Source of the DNA: Leadbetterella lacunae
GTDB taxonomy: Bacteria > Bacteroidota > Bacteroidia > Cytophagales > Spirosomataceae
Assembly: GCF_042649125.1 (NCBI RefSeq)
Contig: NZ_JBHRYQ010000001.1
Span: 2,480,001-2,544,000 of the forward strand
DNA length: 64,000 nucleotides
Direction: 5' to 3'
A program made the position numbers and the translations under genes. Below are positions 51,098 to 59,129 of this stretch, piece after piece (the stretch's first letter is position 1; each line of letters begins with the position of its first letter). A model generated the notes under the pieces. It was given only the letters and a program-made list of their open reading frames with translations. It did no database searches and was not told where the DNA came from.

Positions 51098-53722
51098 TCA
51101 AGGCTTTATCACATTGGCAAGCACTCTTGGAATATTAAACAAATCGTAATCGTGTTGATAAATCAAATATTCATTTTGCCACACAGGCGAAAACTTATCT
51201 TTAAAGTCACGCAAGCCTTTAAAGTGCGAAAACGATTTGATTTTTTCGTATGCAAACTTCATTGACTTTTCTGGAAAATTAGTAGGAGCTTCTAAACCGC
51301 TCATTGCTGCCAAACCTAAGTTCAAATATTGACAATTTTCTTGTTTCAAAAGATCAATTAAGGCCACCAACAAAAAATCCATTACGCCACTTGGAGCGTC
51401 TTTAGTTTTTCTGATTAAGTCGTAAGTCCCTTCATTTTCTCTAAAATCAGGAATAACATTCAAAAAAGCCACGATTTTGTCTTCTTCGTTTTCTACCGTT
51501 ATTACTTTTTGAGTTTTTATCTCTTTCCAGTCAAACATGCCTTGCGAAAACACAATCTCGGTTCTCTCCGTGTCTAACAACCACTCGTCGCTCACCGATT
51601 TTAGTTTTTGAATTAGGCCGTCTTTTAGCGGCGGATAATAAACCTTCGACTGGAAGCCTTTTTCCTTTACTTTTTTGAGTCCATTTCGCATCGATTTACG
51701 GTCGCCACCTTCTAACTTAAAGCTCATCACATCCACAATCGCCTCTTGCCCAATCAAAAGTTTCTTTTTGCCTCTCTTTAAAAAAAGTGACAAGGAAGCC
51801 TCAGGTACTCTATAATATACACTTCTTAGCCCCGAAACTATGCAATAACTATCAAACTCAGTTATACATTTTTCTACTTCCTGTAGATTTTGTCCCACAG
51901 GACACTCAAGCACCACAGCGAAGTTGCCCACAGGTCTAAAAGAAACAAAGGCAGCGTTAGAAGCTGAAAAGAAAAATTGCTTCTCTGAGGAAGTTTTAAA
52001 ATAGTCTAAGGGTGAACTTCCATTGGTTTCAATTAATTCTTTGGCCTTAAATAACTCTTCTTCGGTTTGAAGCACATGCTCAGTGAATGGCTTAACGAGC
52101 GTATAAACCAAATAGCCAAGTGTAACCAAGCCGCCCAACTTTATACTCATCAAAAAACGATTGGCAAACAGATCTTTCGGAAATAGATTTTCGCTACCTA
52201 CCAAGAAAAAGTTCTCAACAGAATACCGAATAGATTGGCCAATACTAAAGTCGATATCAAAATGGTTTTTATCTAAAAAATAAAACCCAACCACGCCGTA
52301 AATTATAATGGCAAGCATACTTAAAGCTGCCGTTCCGAATCCCAAAACCTTAAGTCTTGGGTTGTTTCTAATGTAGTATTCTTTTCTAGAAAATATCAAT
52401 ATCACGATAACTACAAATGCCACCAAAGCCTCTTCATAGTCAATACCTTTGGTCATGTGACCAAAAAGCGACAGCACGCTCAAAACGAGTCCAAACCACC
52501 ACGCAGAGCGAAGCCCTTTAAGCATAAATGCGGCTGTAACTAACAAAAACAAACCTGTAAACAATACCAAGTAATTCGACAATTCGATAGCCTCGAAAGG
52601 CAGAAAACTCTCTATTAACTTTAACCTAGGAGCCAATGCGGGCGAAAGCATAGAAACTATGTTTAAAATGCCCAGTCCAAACAATAATAAAGCAGGTGCT
52701 ATACGCAAAAGTAACTTACTGGCTTTCACCAAAAAACTACCCGCTCCCACAAACAAAGGCACCCAAAACTCAAAGAAACGATACAAAAGCGTGATAGACA
52801 TGGCCTCCACATTTCCAAATCCAAATCGTATAAGCACATAGGTCATTGAAAACTCAATGACCCCGATACCGCGTAAAAAGGGAGAAACAATCAAAAAAAT
52901 CACAGAGATAATATACGCCATAATGGACCCAAATAAACTAGGCGAAAGATGTAAAGCCTCCATGGCCACGTATACATGCCCAATGCCCACCACCTCAATT
53001 ATAATGGAGTAAAATAGACTTTTAAGAAACTTGTCTTGTTTTATTTTATGCTCAAGCATTTCTTGTATGTAAACCTCTGCTTTGGGTGATATTTTAAGCA
53101 TTAACTTATACGCTCTACCTTGATTAAGTATTGATTTATAAAGCATCCAAAATCCATAAATAAGTAATATTACGGTACCTAGAGTAAGCCACTCACTTGA
53201 ACCCACGGTATTGATAGAAAACGAATAAACAAATGCAGGTATAGCCACTATAACCACAGAAAGAATTCCGATGAAACCATATAAGGAAGAAGCAAAAATT
53301 ACTTGTGACTCTTTAACACCTTTTTTTTGGATTGGCTCCGAAAAAAAAGCCAATGAAGAAATTCCTCCTGCAGGTAAAAAAACAGAGATAAAATTTCGCT
53401 TAATAAAGAGTAGCATACAGTCTGCCAACGAAGCCGAGGAGTTTACAGCTTCAAAAGCGGCTTTATACATAAAGCCGTGTAAGGTAAAGAGAGATAAAGT
53501 TAAAATTAAACCTAGAACCAACCACTCAGGCACTGCGGTAGATATTGCCTGTTTTACTTGTACTATTTCAGCACCTTCATGCTTAAAAAACCAAATGCCG
53601 ATCGCAATAAAAAAGAGGGTGAATATGATTTGTAAAGTTAATTTCTTGTTTTCATTAAGAAAGGGTTTGATTTTTTCTAAAAAGTTTTTTTTAAGTGCGT
53701 CTGTAAATTGTCTTAATTGCAT
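51098..53722 (-). CDS. mprF: MprF-like phosphatidylglycerol aminoacyltransferase/flippase
   Basis: The 874-residue product has the two parts of MprF. The first about 520 residues hold 12-14 membrane helices, including the flippase portion (LPAGGISSLAFFSEP, and FLIVSPFLRGIGVIEFSM). The last about 320 residues are the DUF2156 synthase domain (FAVVLECPVGQNLQEVEKC, GGDRKSMRNGLKK, GTYDLIRKTKDAPSGVMDF, LNLGLAAMSGL). It would transfer an amino acid, often Lys or Ala, from a tRNA to phosphatidylglycerol and move the product to the outer leaflet, lowering negative surface charge. The next gene is the virJ-like hydrolase. The amino acid cannot be told from the sequence. Confidence 0.93.
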   Translation of the reverse strand: MQLRQFTDALKKNFLEKIKPFLNENKKLTLQIIFTLFFIAIGIWFFKHEGAEIVQVKQAISTAVPEWLVLGLILTLSLFTLHGFMYKAAFEAVNSSASLADCMLLFIKRNFISVFLPAGGISSLAFFSEPIQKKGVKESQVIFASSLYGFIGILSVVIVAIPAFVYSFSINTVGSSEWLTLGTVILLIYGFWMLYKSILNQGRAYKLMLKISPKAEVYIQEMLEHKIKQDKFLKSLFYSIIIEVVGIGHVYVAMEALHLSPSLFGSIMAYIISVIFLIVSPFLRGIGVIEFSMTYVLIRFGFGNVEAMSITLLYRFFEFWVPLFVGAGSFLVKASKLLLRIAPALLLFGLGILNIVSMLSPALAPRLKLIESFLPFEAIELSNYLVLFTGLFLLVTAAFMLKGLRSAWWFGLVLSVLSLFGHMTKGIDYEEALVAFVVIVILIFSRKEYYIRNNPRLKVLGFGTAALSMLAIIIYGVVGFYFLDKNHFDIDFSIGQSIRYSVENFFLVGSENLFPKDLFANRFLMSIKLGGLVTLGYLVYTLVKPFTEHVLQTEEELFKAKELIETNGSSPLDYFKTSSEKQFFFSASNAAFVSFRPVGNFAVVLECPVGQNLQEVEKCITEFDSYCIVSGLRSVYYRVPEASLSLFLKRGKKKLLIGQEAIVDVMSFKLEGGDRKSMRNGLKKVKEKGFQSKVYYPPLKDGLIQKLKSVSDEWLLDTERTEIVFSQGMFDWKEIKTQKVITVENEEDKIVAFLNVIPDFRENEGTYDLIRKTKDAPSGVMDFLLVALIDLLKQENCQYLNLGLAAMSGLEAPTNFPEKSMKFAYEKIKSFSHFKGLRDFKDKFSPVWQNEYLIYQHDYDLFNIPRVLANVIKP

Positions 53723-53889
53723 CTAATAGAGATATTTAATATTTCAAAGAAATCACCTAATCCTGCATCTTGAATTAATTCAAAATTAAAAAGTAATTAA
53801 AGCCCAAATTTCAAGTACAGGTAATTGTAAGGTCCGAAATAAAAGAGGAAGGTTAGGTGTGCCTGGACCCATGAGGAGACCCTCAGAAA

Positions 53890-53922
53890 CAAAAAAAACG
53901 CAACCATAAATGATTGCGTTTT
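53890..53922 (-). terminator. terminator of tRNA-Gln
   Basis: On the minus strand AAAACGCAA pairs with TTGCGTTTT (loop about 10 bases), followed by a T run, just 8 bases beyond the tRNA 3' end. Confidence 0.85.
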
Positions 53923-53929
53923 GAGGATG

Positions 53930-54000
53930 TTGGCTTACAAGGACTCGAACCTTGAATAACGGCACCAAAAACCGCTGTGTTACCATTACACCATAAGCCA
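53930..54000 (-). tRNA. tRNA-Gln (anticodon TTG)
   Basis: The minus strand gives a full cloverleaf of 71 bases. The acceptor stem is TGGCTTA/TAAGCCA with discriminator A. The D arm is GTGTAATGGTAACAC, the anticodon loop TTTTGGT puts TTG at 34-36, and the T arm is CAAGGTTCGAGTCCTTG. CCA is not encoded. The anticodon stem has two G-T pairs. It has its own terminator. Confidence 0.95.
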
Positions 54001-54099
54001 GTCCGTAATGTGGGTGCAAAAATACGCGTCTATTTGAATTTCTCCAAACAGATTGAGAAATATTTTTACACAAAATTAAAAATATTTTTCATCTACAGT

Positions 54100-54930
54100 T
54101 TAAAAATAAACTTCGCCTTTACTTAAATACTTGAAATCCAAAGGGTCTGCATATTTAAAGACAAAATGGCTATCGCTCAAAAACTTTTCCACACTGACCA
54201 TTTTGAAATCTTCTTTTTCTGAATCAATTTCAAAAACTGGCGAAACGTACCCATATTTTTCACATCTACCAGTTAAAATCTCGGATCTGCTTGGATGCTT
54301 GGGACTACAAATGTTATACGTTTTATTCCAAAGTCCTTTTTCTATAATGCTACAGATAGCGGCTACGGCGTCATCGAGGTGAATGTAATTTACAGGTGTG
54401 TCGCCGTTAGTTAGTCCTGATTTTCCGTCAAAATACTTGCAGGGGTTTCGTTCATAACCCATCAATCCACCAAAACGAACAACGGTTATTTCCGAGTCAT
54501 TGCTTTTTGCGAAATCAAAAAGCATATTTTCCGCTTTAACTAAAAAATTATTTGGATCGGCATTTTCTTCACTTACTACGCCGTTGTTATTGGCGTAAAC
54601 CGAAGTAGAACTCACAAAAATTATCTTTCTGTCTACCTTATTTACCTTGAGCTGATCAATAAGATTTTGTATTTGTGTTAAATGAAAATCTTGCCCAAGG
54701 CTTCTGGCTTTTGGTGGAATATTAATAACCAATACTTCTGCATTAAAAATAGAAGCATCACCTTCAAATTTCGGGTTAAATGCTCCCAAATAGGCCTGTA
54801 TGTTTTTTGAGCAAAGTCGTTCTATTTTACTTGGGCTAGTGGTACTTCCCTTTACTGCATGCCCGTGGGCAATTAGCTCCACCGCCAAAGGCTCTCCAAG
54901 CCATCCACACCCAATTACTGATATTTTCAT
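54100..54930 (-). CDS. NAD-dependent epimerase/dehydratase-type protein (YeeZ-like)
   Basis: The 276-residue product starts with a Rossmann motif, MKISVIGCGWLGEPLAV, with the GxGxxG variant GCGWLG. IIFVSSTSVYANN carries the Ser/Thr of extended SDRs; the usual YxxxK is not clear. YNICSPKHPSRSEIL near residue 212 suits the C-terminal half. It resembles E. coli YeeZ, a predicted epimerase of unknown function. It lies next to tRNA-Gln on the same strand with a 99-base gap. Confidence 0.82.
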   Translation of the reverse strand: MKISVIGCGWLGEPLAVELIAHGHAVKGSTTSPSKIERLCSKNIQAYLGAFNPKFEGDASIFNAEVLVINIPPKARSLGQDFHLTQIQNLIDQLKVNKVDRKIIFVSSTSVYANNNGVVSEENADPNNFLVKAENMLFDFAKSNDSEITVVRFGGLMGYERNPCKYFDGKSGLTNGDTPVNYIHLDDAVAAICSIIEKGLWNKTYNICSPKHPSRSEILTGRCEKYGYVSPVFEIDSEKEDFKMVSVEKFLSDSHFVFKYADPLDFKYLSKGEVYF

Positions 54931-55101
54931 TTATATATTTATTTATCGAAAAGTCATTTTAGCTATCCAAAGGCAACAGAAGCCATAAAAGTTTTAAAAG
55001 TATCTAAAACCGAAACAATTATTACCTAAACCCAAAGAAATTAATTTCAGTTTTTCTTAATGATTTATTTACATAATAAGATAAAAACAAGTTCAAATCC
55101 T

Positions 55102-55109
55102 TATTTTTG
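55102..55109 (+). promoter_or_regulatory. -7 element of the uridine kinase promoter
   Basis: TATTTTTG fits TAnnTTTG. It leaves a leader of about 105 bases that contains small hairpins such as GCTAA, GTT, TTAGC near 55183, so a structured leader is possible. A -33 TTTG is not clear. Confidence 0.35.
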
Positions 55110-55221
55110 TGTCAAAAAACAAATTAAAAACCTTCATTTAGCTCGTCTGTCAAAAAGACTGTGGAATGGAAAATGCGAAGCGGCTAAGTTTTAGCGGTCT
55201 TTATCAATCTGAATTTTTAGG

Positions 55222-55845
55222 ATGAAAAAACCTTATATCATTGGGATAACTGGAGGAAGTGCCTCTGGCAAAACTTTTTTCTTACATAGCTTATTGAGCC
55301 ATTTCACCAGAGATGAGGTTTGCTTAATTTCGCAAGACAACTATTATAAAGACATAGACCAAGTGCCGATTGACATAAACGGCATTGAGAACTTTGACTT
55401 ACCCGAATCTATTGATTTTAAGCTTTTTGCAGAACACATCAACTTATTAAAGGCTGGTAAAACTGTTTTGAAAAAAGAATATGTTTTTAATAATACGGCC
55501 ATAGAACCAAGTATATTGGAGTTTAGACCTGCACCAATAATTGTGGTGGAAGGTATCTTTGTTTTCCATGATTTCTTTGTTTCGAAACTACTTGACCTAA
55601 AGGTTTTTATTGATGCTGCCGAGCACATAAAAATCAGAAGAAGGATAATCAGGGACAATAACGAGCGTGGCTACGACCTCGAAGATGTACTTTACAGATG
55701 GGAAAACCATGTGGCTCCTACCTACGAACGTTTCATAAAACCAACCAAACAAGACGCCGATATTATTATCAACAATAATCAGCATTTTGAAAACGGCCTT
55801 CAGATTTTAACATCTTATCTAAAGACAATTTTAGAGAAAGAGTAA
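55222..55845 (+). CDS. udk: uridine kinase
   Basis: The 207-residue product has the P-loop GGSASGKT (11-18), ISQDNYYKD (substrate-binding Asp and Tyr), IENFDLPESID, IIVVEGIFVF (Walker B-like Glu) and the lid RRRIIRDNNERG. It phosphorylates uridine and cytidine in nucleoside salvage. The length is normal for the family. A weak hairpin, AGAGAA with TTCTCT, overlaps the stop and is followed by T, so it may stop transcription there. Confidence 0.94.
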   Translation: MKKPYIIGITGGSASGKTFFLHSLLSHFTRDEVCLISQDNYYKDIDQVPIDINGIENFDLPESIDFKLFAEHINLLKAGKTVLKKEYVFNNTAIEPSILEFRPAPIIVVEGIFVFHDFFVSKLLDLKVFIDAAEHIKIRRRIIRDNNERGYDLEDVLYRWENHVAPTYERFIKPTKQDADIIINNNQHFENGLQILTSYLKTILEKE

Positions 55846-55948
55846 CTTCTCTTTTTATATGTTTTTTTTTTAAAATGGTTTTTTTTCAAAATCAAGTCGT
55901 ATTTCTATGTTTAAAAATAGTTTTTTTTAGACAAAACACGAATTGCAA

Positions 55949-56047
55949 TGCTGCCACACTCTACCGCGGGAAGGATAGAGCCGACACCCCACAGCTGGCG
56001 AAGCCGCGAGGAGTAAAGGCGAAAGCCTGTGCCGATAGGCCCCGCCC
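55949..56047. repeat. GC-rich palindromic island, REP-like or element remnant
   Basis: About 100 bases are clearly richer in G and C than anything around them. GCGGG (55966-55970) can pair with CCCGC (56041-56045), closing several small hairpins such as GGC-GAA-GCC and GGC-GAAA-GCC. The pattern of GGATAGAGCC on the left and GATAGGCCCCGCCC on the right reminds me of GC-rich imperfect-palindrome repeats scattered in Bacteroidota intergenic regions; this is from memory. No coding frame is convincing. Confidence 0.55.
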
Positions 56048-56052
56048 AAAAT

Positions 56053-56083
56053 CAAAAAGCCCCACTCAATGAGCGAGGCTTTC
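56053..56083 (-). terminator. nrdB terminator
   Basis: On the minus strand AAAGCC and GGCTTT (56082-56077 with 56061-56056) close an inner CTCA/TGAG pairing, and five T follow. It lies 30 bases past the nrdB stop. Confidence 0.85.
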
Positions 56084-56112
56084 GATAAAAAATCTGAAGT
56101 ATATTGGTCTAA

Positions 56113-57099
56113 TCAAAAATCCTCATCTAATGAGAATGACATCTTGTCTCTGTCAGAAGTCACTCCGGCTTTTTGGTACTCCCCTACTCTCTTCTCGAAG
56201 AAGTTGGTTTTTCCTTGAAGCGAAATCATGTCCATGAAGTCGAATGGATTGGTGGCATTGTATACTTTTTTGAGCTCAAGTGACTCTAAAAGGTGATCCG
56301 CGACAAACTCTATATATTGACACATTTGCAGGGCGTTCATTCCGATAAGTGACACCGGAAGTGCGTCAGTCACAAACTCTTTCTCTATTTCTACAGCGTC
56401 TTTAATGATTTCATACACGCGATCTTCAGGCAGCCTGTTTTTGATGTGCTGTGTGTAAAGCAAACATGCAAAGTCGCGGTGAAGGCCTTCGTCACGCGAG
56501 ATAAGCTCGTTTGAGAAGGTTAAACCTGGCATAAGGCCACGTTTTTTCAACCAGAAAATAGAACAGAACGAACCTGAGAAGAAAATACCTTCTACGGCCG
56601 CAAATGCAATCAAACGCTCAATAAAGTTTCCGTTTTCGATCCAACGCATGGCCCAATCTGCTTTCTTTTTAACACACGGAATGTGGTCAATCGCATTCAG
56701 CATTTTGGCTCTTTCGCTTACGTCTTTGATGTAGGTATCTATTAAAAGCGAGTATGTTTCAGCGTGAATATTTTCGATCATAATCTGAAAACCGTAGAAA
56801 CATTTTGCTTCGGCGTATTGTACATTTGACAAAAAGCCAACCGCAAGGTTTTCGTTTACGATACCGTCAGAGGCCGCAAAAAACGCAAGTACATGCGAGA
56901 TAAAGTGTCTCTCGCCGTCGTTAAGATTTTCCCAGTCTTTGTAATCTTGAGAAAGATCAAGTTCTTCGGCAGTCCAGAAAGATGCCTCAGATTTTTTATA
57001 AAATTCCCAGATATCCAGGTGTTTAATAGGAAAAATTACAAATCGCGAAGGATCATCCATCATTAGAGGCTCACTCAGCCTTAGTTCTTCATCAGTCAT
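56113..57099 (-). CDS. nrdB: ribonucleoside-diphosphate reductase class Ia small subunit
   Basis: The 328-residue product carries the diiron-tyrosyl radical centre: Asp78 in FFAASDGI, Glu109, His112 and the radical Tyr116 in MIENIHAETYSLLID, and later Glu/His in AAVEGIFFSGSF and RDEGLHRDF. NrdB gives the radical that the large subunit needs to make deoxynucleotides. The C-terminal tail ends FSLDEDF, the usual peptide that docks to NrdA. nrdA is not adjacent and a terminator follows nrdB, so the large subunit gene must be elsewhere. Confidence 0.96.
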   Translation of the reverse strand: MTDEELRLSEPLMMDDPSRFVIFPIKHLDIWEFYKKSEASFWTAEELDLSQDYKDWENLNDGERHFISHVLAFFAASDGIVNENLAVGFLSNVQYAEAKCFYGFQIMIENIHAETYSLLIDTYIKDVSERAKMLNAIDHIPCVKKKADWAMRWIENGNFIERLIAFAAVEGIFFSGSFCSIFWLKKRGLMPGLTFSNELISRDEGLHRDFACLLYTQHIKNRLPEDRVYEIIKDAVEIEKEFVTDALPVSLIGMNALQMCQYIEFVADHLLESLELKKVYNATNPFDFMDMISLQGKTNFFEKRVGEYQKAGVTSDRDKMSFSLDEDF

Positions 57100-57131
57100 C
57101 TTATAGATTCAATTTATGGTGTTTAAAAAGT

Positions 57132-57153
57132 GCCAAACGGTATACAGTTTGGC
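57132..57153. promoter_or_regulatory. 22-bp near-perfect palindrome upstream of nrdB
   Basis: GCCAAAC, G, GTATAC, A, GTTTGGC: the arms and the GTATAC centre are palindromic with only the G/A pair failing. It lies 33 bases before the nrdB start. It is not an NrdR box as I know that consensus. A regulator site is likely. Confidence 0.5.
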
Positions 57154-57350
57154 GTTTAAGTAGTTATTCAAAATTAAAGGAATTTTATTGCAATCGCAAA
57201 AGTCAACGCCCCTAGTTTTGATATTTTTTTAAACCCCGAAATTCGAGATTTTGTTCGATTAAATTTTTTCAGAACCAAATTTGATTTAATTTTAAATTTG
57301 AGAGGAATCTCAAGGCATTGTTTTAGAAGAAATTAAAATATTTTTGGCGG

Positions 57351-58142
57351 ATGAATAGAAGTGGACTTAAACTCAGATTGGTGATAGGCCTTGTGATGGC
57401 TGCGATGGCATTGTTTAGTTACTACAGCAAAACTCAGGCAAATCCTATGACTGGGGAGAAGCAGCAAGTGAGTCTATCGCCACAAGAAGAAGTGGCCATG
57501 GGCCTGCAGTCTGCACCCGAAATGGCCCAACAATATGGTGGCCTATACCCAGACCAACAGGTTCAAAATCAGGCACAACAAGTGGGAGAAATGATTGTGC
57601 GGGCATTTAACCGCGAGCTAGAAGGAAAAAATATAGCGAATCCTTATAAATTTAACTTTCATGTACTGAGAGACGACAAAACCATCAATGCATTTGCACT
57701 GCCAGGCGGTCAAATTTTTATAACGGCGGGATTATTGGGCAGGTTAAAATCTAAAGATCAACTAGCAGGTGTATTGGGACATGAAGTGGGCCATGTGATC
57801 TACCGACATTCGTCAGAACAAATGGCTAAAACAGAATTTTACCAAGGACTAGCAGGAGCTGCCACAGCTGCAGCTGGCGACATGGGAGCCTCACAAATAG
57901 CGAACTATGTGGCTCAGGTCAAGCTAATGAAATTTGGCAGAGACGACGAATTAGAATCTGACGAGTTTGGAATAAAATATATGATAGAAGCGGGTTATGA
58001 ACCCAGTGCCATGATAGAAGTTATGGAGATATTGGCAGCAGCTGGTGGTGGCAAACAAAGAGACGAATTTATGAGCACGCACCCGAGCCCAGATAACCGT
58101 ATAGCGAAGATCCAGGAACACATACAAAAATACAAAAAATAA
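57351..58142 (+). CDS. exported M48-family metallopeptidase
   Basis: The 263-residue product has an N-terminal hydrophobic signal or anchor (about 8-25) and an M48 domain: VLGHEVGHVIYRH with HEVGH at 144-148 (two Zn ligands and catalytic Glu) and the third ligand Glu202 in DELESDEFG. The STHPSPDNRI end is also typical. It resembles the short, non-membrane-spanning M48 type (LoiP/BepA-like) used in envelope quality control rather than HtpX. A Zn-peptidase role is well supported; substrates are not known. Confidence 0.92.
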   Translation: MNRSGLKLRLVIGLVMAAMALFSYYSKTQANPMTGEKQQVSLSPQEEVAMGLQSAPEMAQQYGGLYPDQQVQNQAQQVGEMIVRAFNRELEGKNIANPYKFNFHVLRDDKTINAFALPGGQIFITAGLLGRLKSKDQLAGVLGHEVGHVIYRHSSEQMAKTEFYQGLAGAATAAAGDMGASQIANYVAQVKLMKFGRDDELESDEFGIKYMIEAGYEPSAMIEVMEILAAAGGGKQRDEFMSTHPSPDNRIAKIQEHIQKYKK

Positions 58143-58168
58143 GATTTATCATTTATAGACACTATTTT

Positions 58169-58195
58169 AAGAGCGAGACATATCGCTCTTTTTTT
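58169..58195 (+). terminator. terminator of the M48 peptidase gene
   Basis: AAGAGCGA (58169-58176) pairs with TCGCTCTT (58183-58190), a 6-base loop, followed by T. Confidence 0.88.
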
Positions 58196-58290
58196 GTGTT
58201 AATTCTTATTTGAGTATCAAAAACTACCTAGAAAAACATCAGAAATAAGGCTAAATCAGCTATTTTTGCTTTTACAAATAAAAACCAAAG

Positions 58291-59109
58291 ATGTCTTCTT
58301 TCGAAAATTACCTGAAAACCTTAATTGACTTAGTCATTATCTACACACCCAAATTAATAGGGGCAATTGCCATATTATTGATTGGTTTTTGGGCAGCAAA
58401 AAAAATAGAAAATCTAGCGATAAAAAAACTTAAAAACTCAAATTTCTCACCTGAGATAACCTCGTTTTTGGGTTCAATGATTGGTGTTTCTATAAAAGTG
58501 ATTGTGTTATTAATGGCAGCGGGCATTGCGGGTTTTGACACTTCCGCTTTGGTGGGTATGTTGGCAGCGGCGGGTTTTGCGGTTGGCTTAGCTCTGCAAG
58601 GTGGCCTTGGAAATTTTGCTTCGGGCATATTGATTTTGATATTTAAACCCTACAAGGTTGGCGACTGGATAGACATAGAGGGCAAGTTTGGCAAAGTAGA
58701 AGAAATTCAGATTTTCAATACGCTATTGGTCACGCCTGGCCTAAAGACGCTAATAATACCCAACGGAAAGGTTACTGAAAATGTGGTGACAAATTTTTCT
58801 AAAAAAGGATACATCAGACTCGAGATATTAATAAACATGGGCTATGACGACAGTTTTCCATACATCAAAAAGATAATAGAAGACGTAATAAGCCAAACGC
58901 CACTCATACTGAAACAACCACAAGCCATGATAGGCATCGAAAATTTCGATAGTTTTTTTGTACAAATTGGGGTAAAACCATACGTAAATCCAGATGATTT
59001 TTGGGAAGTAACCTATGACCTTAGAAGCAGAATAAAAGCTGCTTTTAATGAACACAAAATAAAAGTAACTTACCCCGAAGTGGTTTCTCAAGGAACTATC
59101 GGTGCATAA
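58291..59109 (+). CDS. small-conductance mechanosensitive channel (MscS family)
   Basis: The 272-residue product has three membrane helices (about 15-35, 55-80, 85-115). The third is the Gly/Ala-rich pore helix ALVGMLAAAGFAVGLALQG, followed by GGLGNFASGILILIFKP and the cytoplasmic beta and alpha/beta domains (VGDWIDIEGKFGKVEEI). The channel opens under membrane tension on osmotic downshock. The length matches E. coli MscS. It is monocistronic. Confidence 0.95.
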   Translation: MSSFENYLKTLIDLVIIYTPKLIGAIAILLIGFWAAKKIENLAIKKLKNSNFSPEITSFLGSMIGVSIKVIVLLMAAGIAGFDTSALVGMLAAAGFAVGLALQGGLGNFASGILILIFKPYKVGDWIDIEGKFGKVEEIQIFNTLLVTPGLKTLIIPNGKVTENVVTNFSKKGYIRLEILINMGYDDSFPYIKKIIEDVISQTPLILKQPQAMIGIENFDSFFVQIGVKPYVNPDDFWEVTYDLRSRIKAAFNEHKIKVTYPEVVSQGTIGA

Positions 59110-59129
59110 AATTAAATTCCGAAGACTAT

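Noticed and set aside
53271..53726. 151-codon plus-strand frame opposite the N-terminal part of mprF
   Set aside because: It is antisense to the conserved flippase part of mprF and has no motif.
53786..54073. 95-codon minus-strand frame over the tRNA-Gln gene
   Set aside because: It is the tRNA gene and its terminator read as protein.
55875..56072. 65-codon plus-strand frame over the GC-rich island
   Set aside because: The composition switches from AT-rich poly-Phe to an Arg/Lys/Pro-rich end at the island border. This looks like chance reading through a structured repeat.
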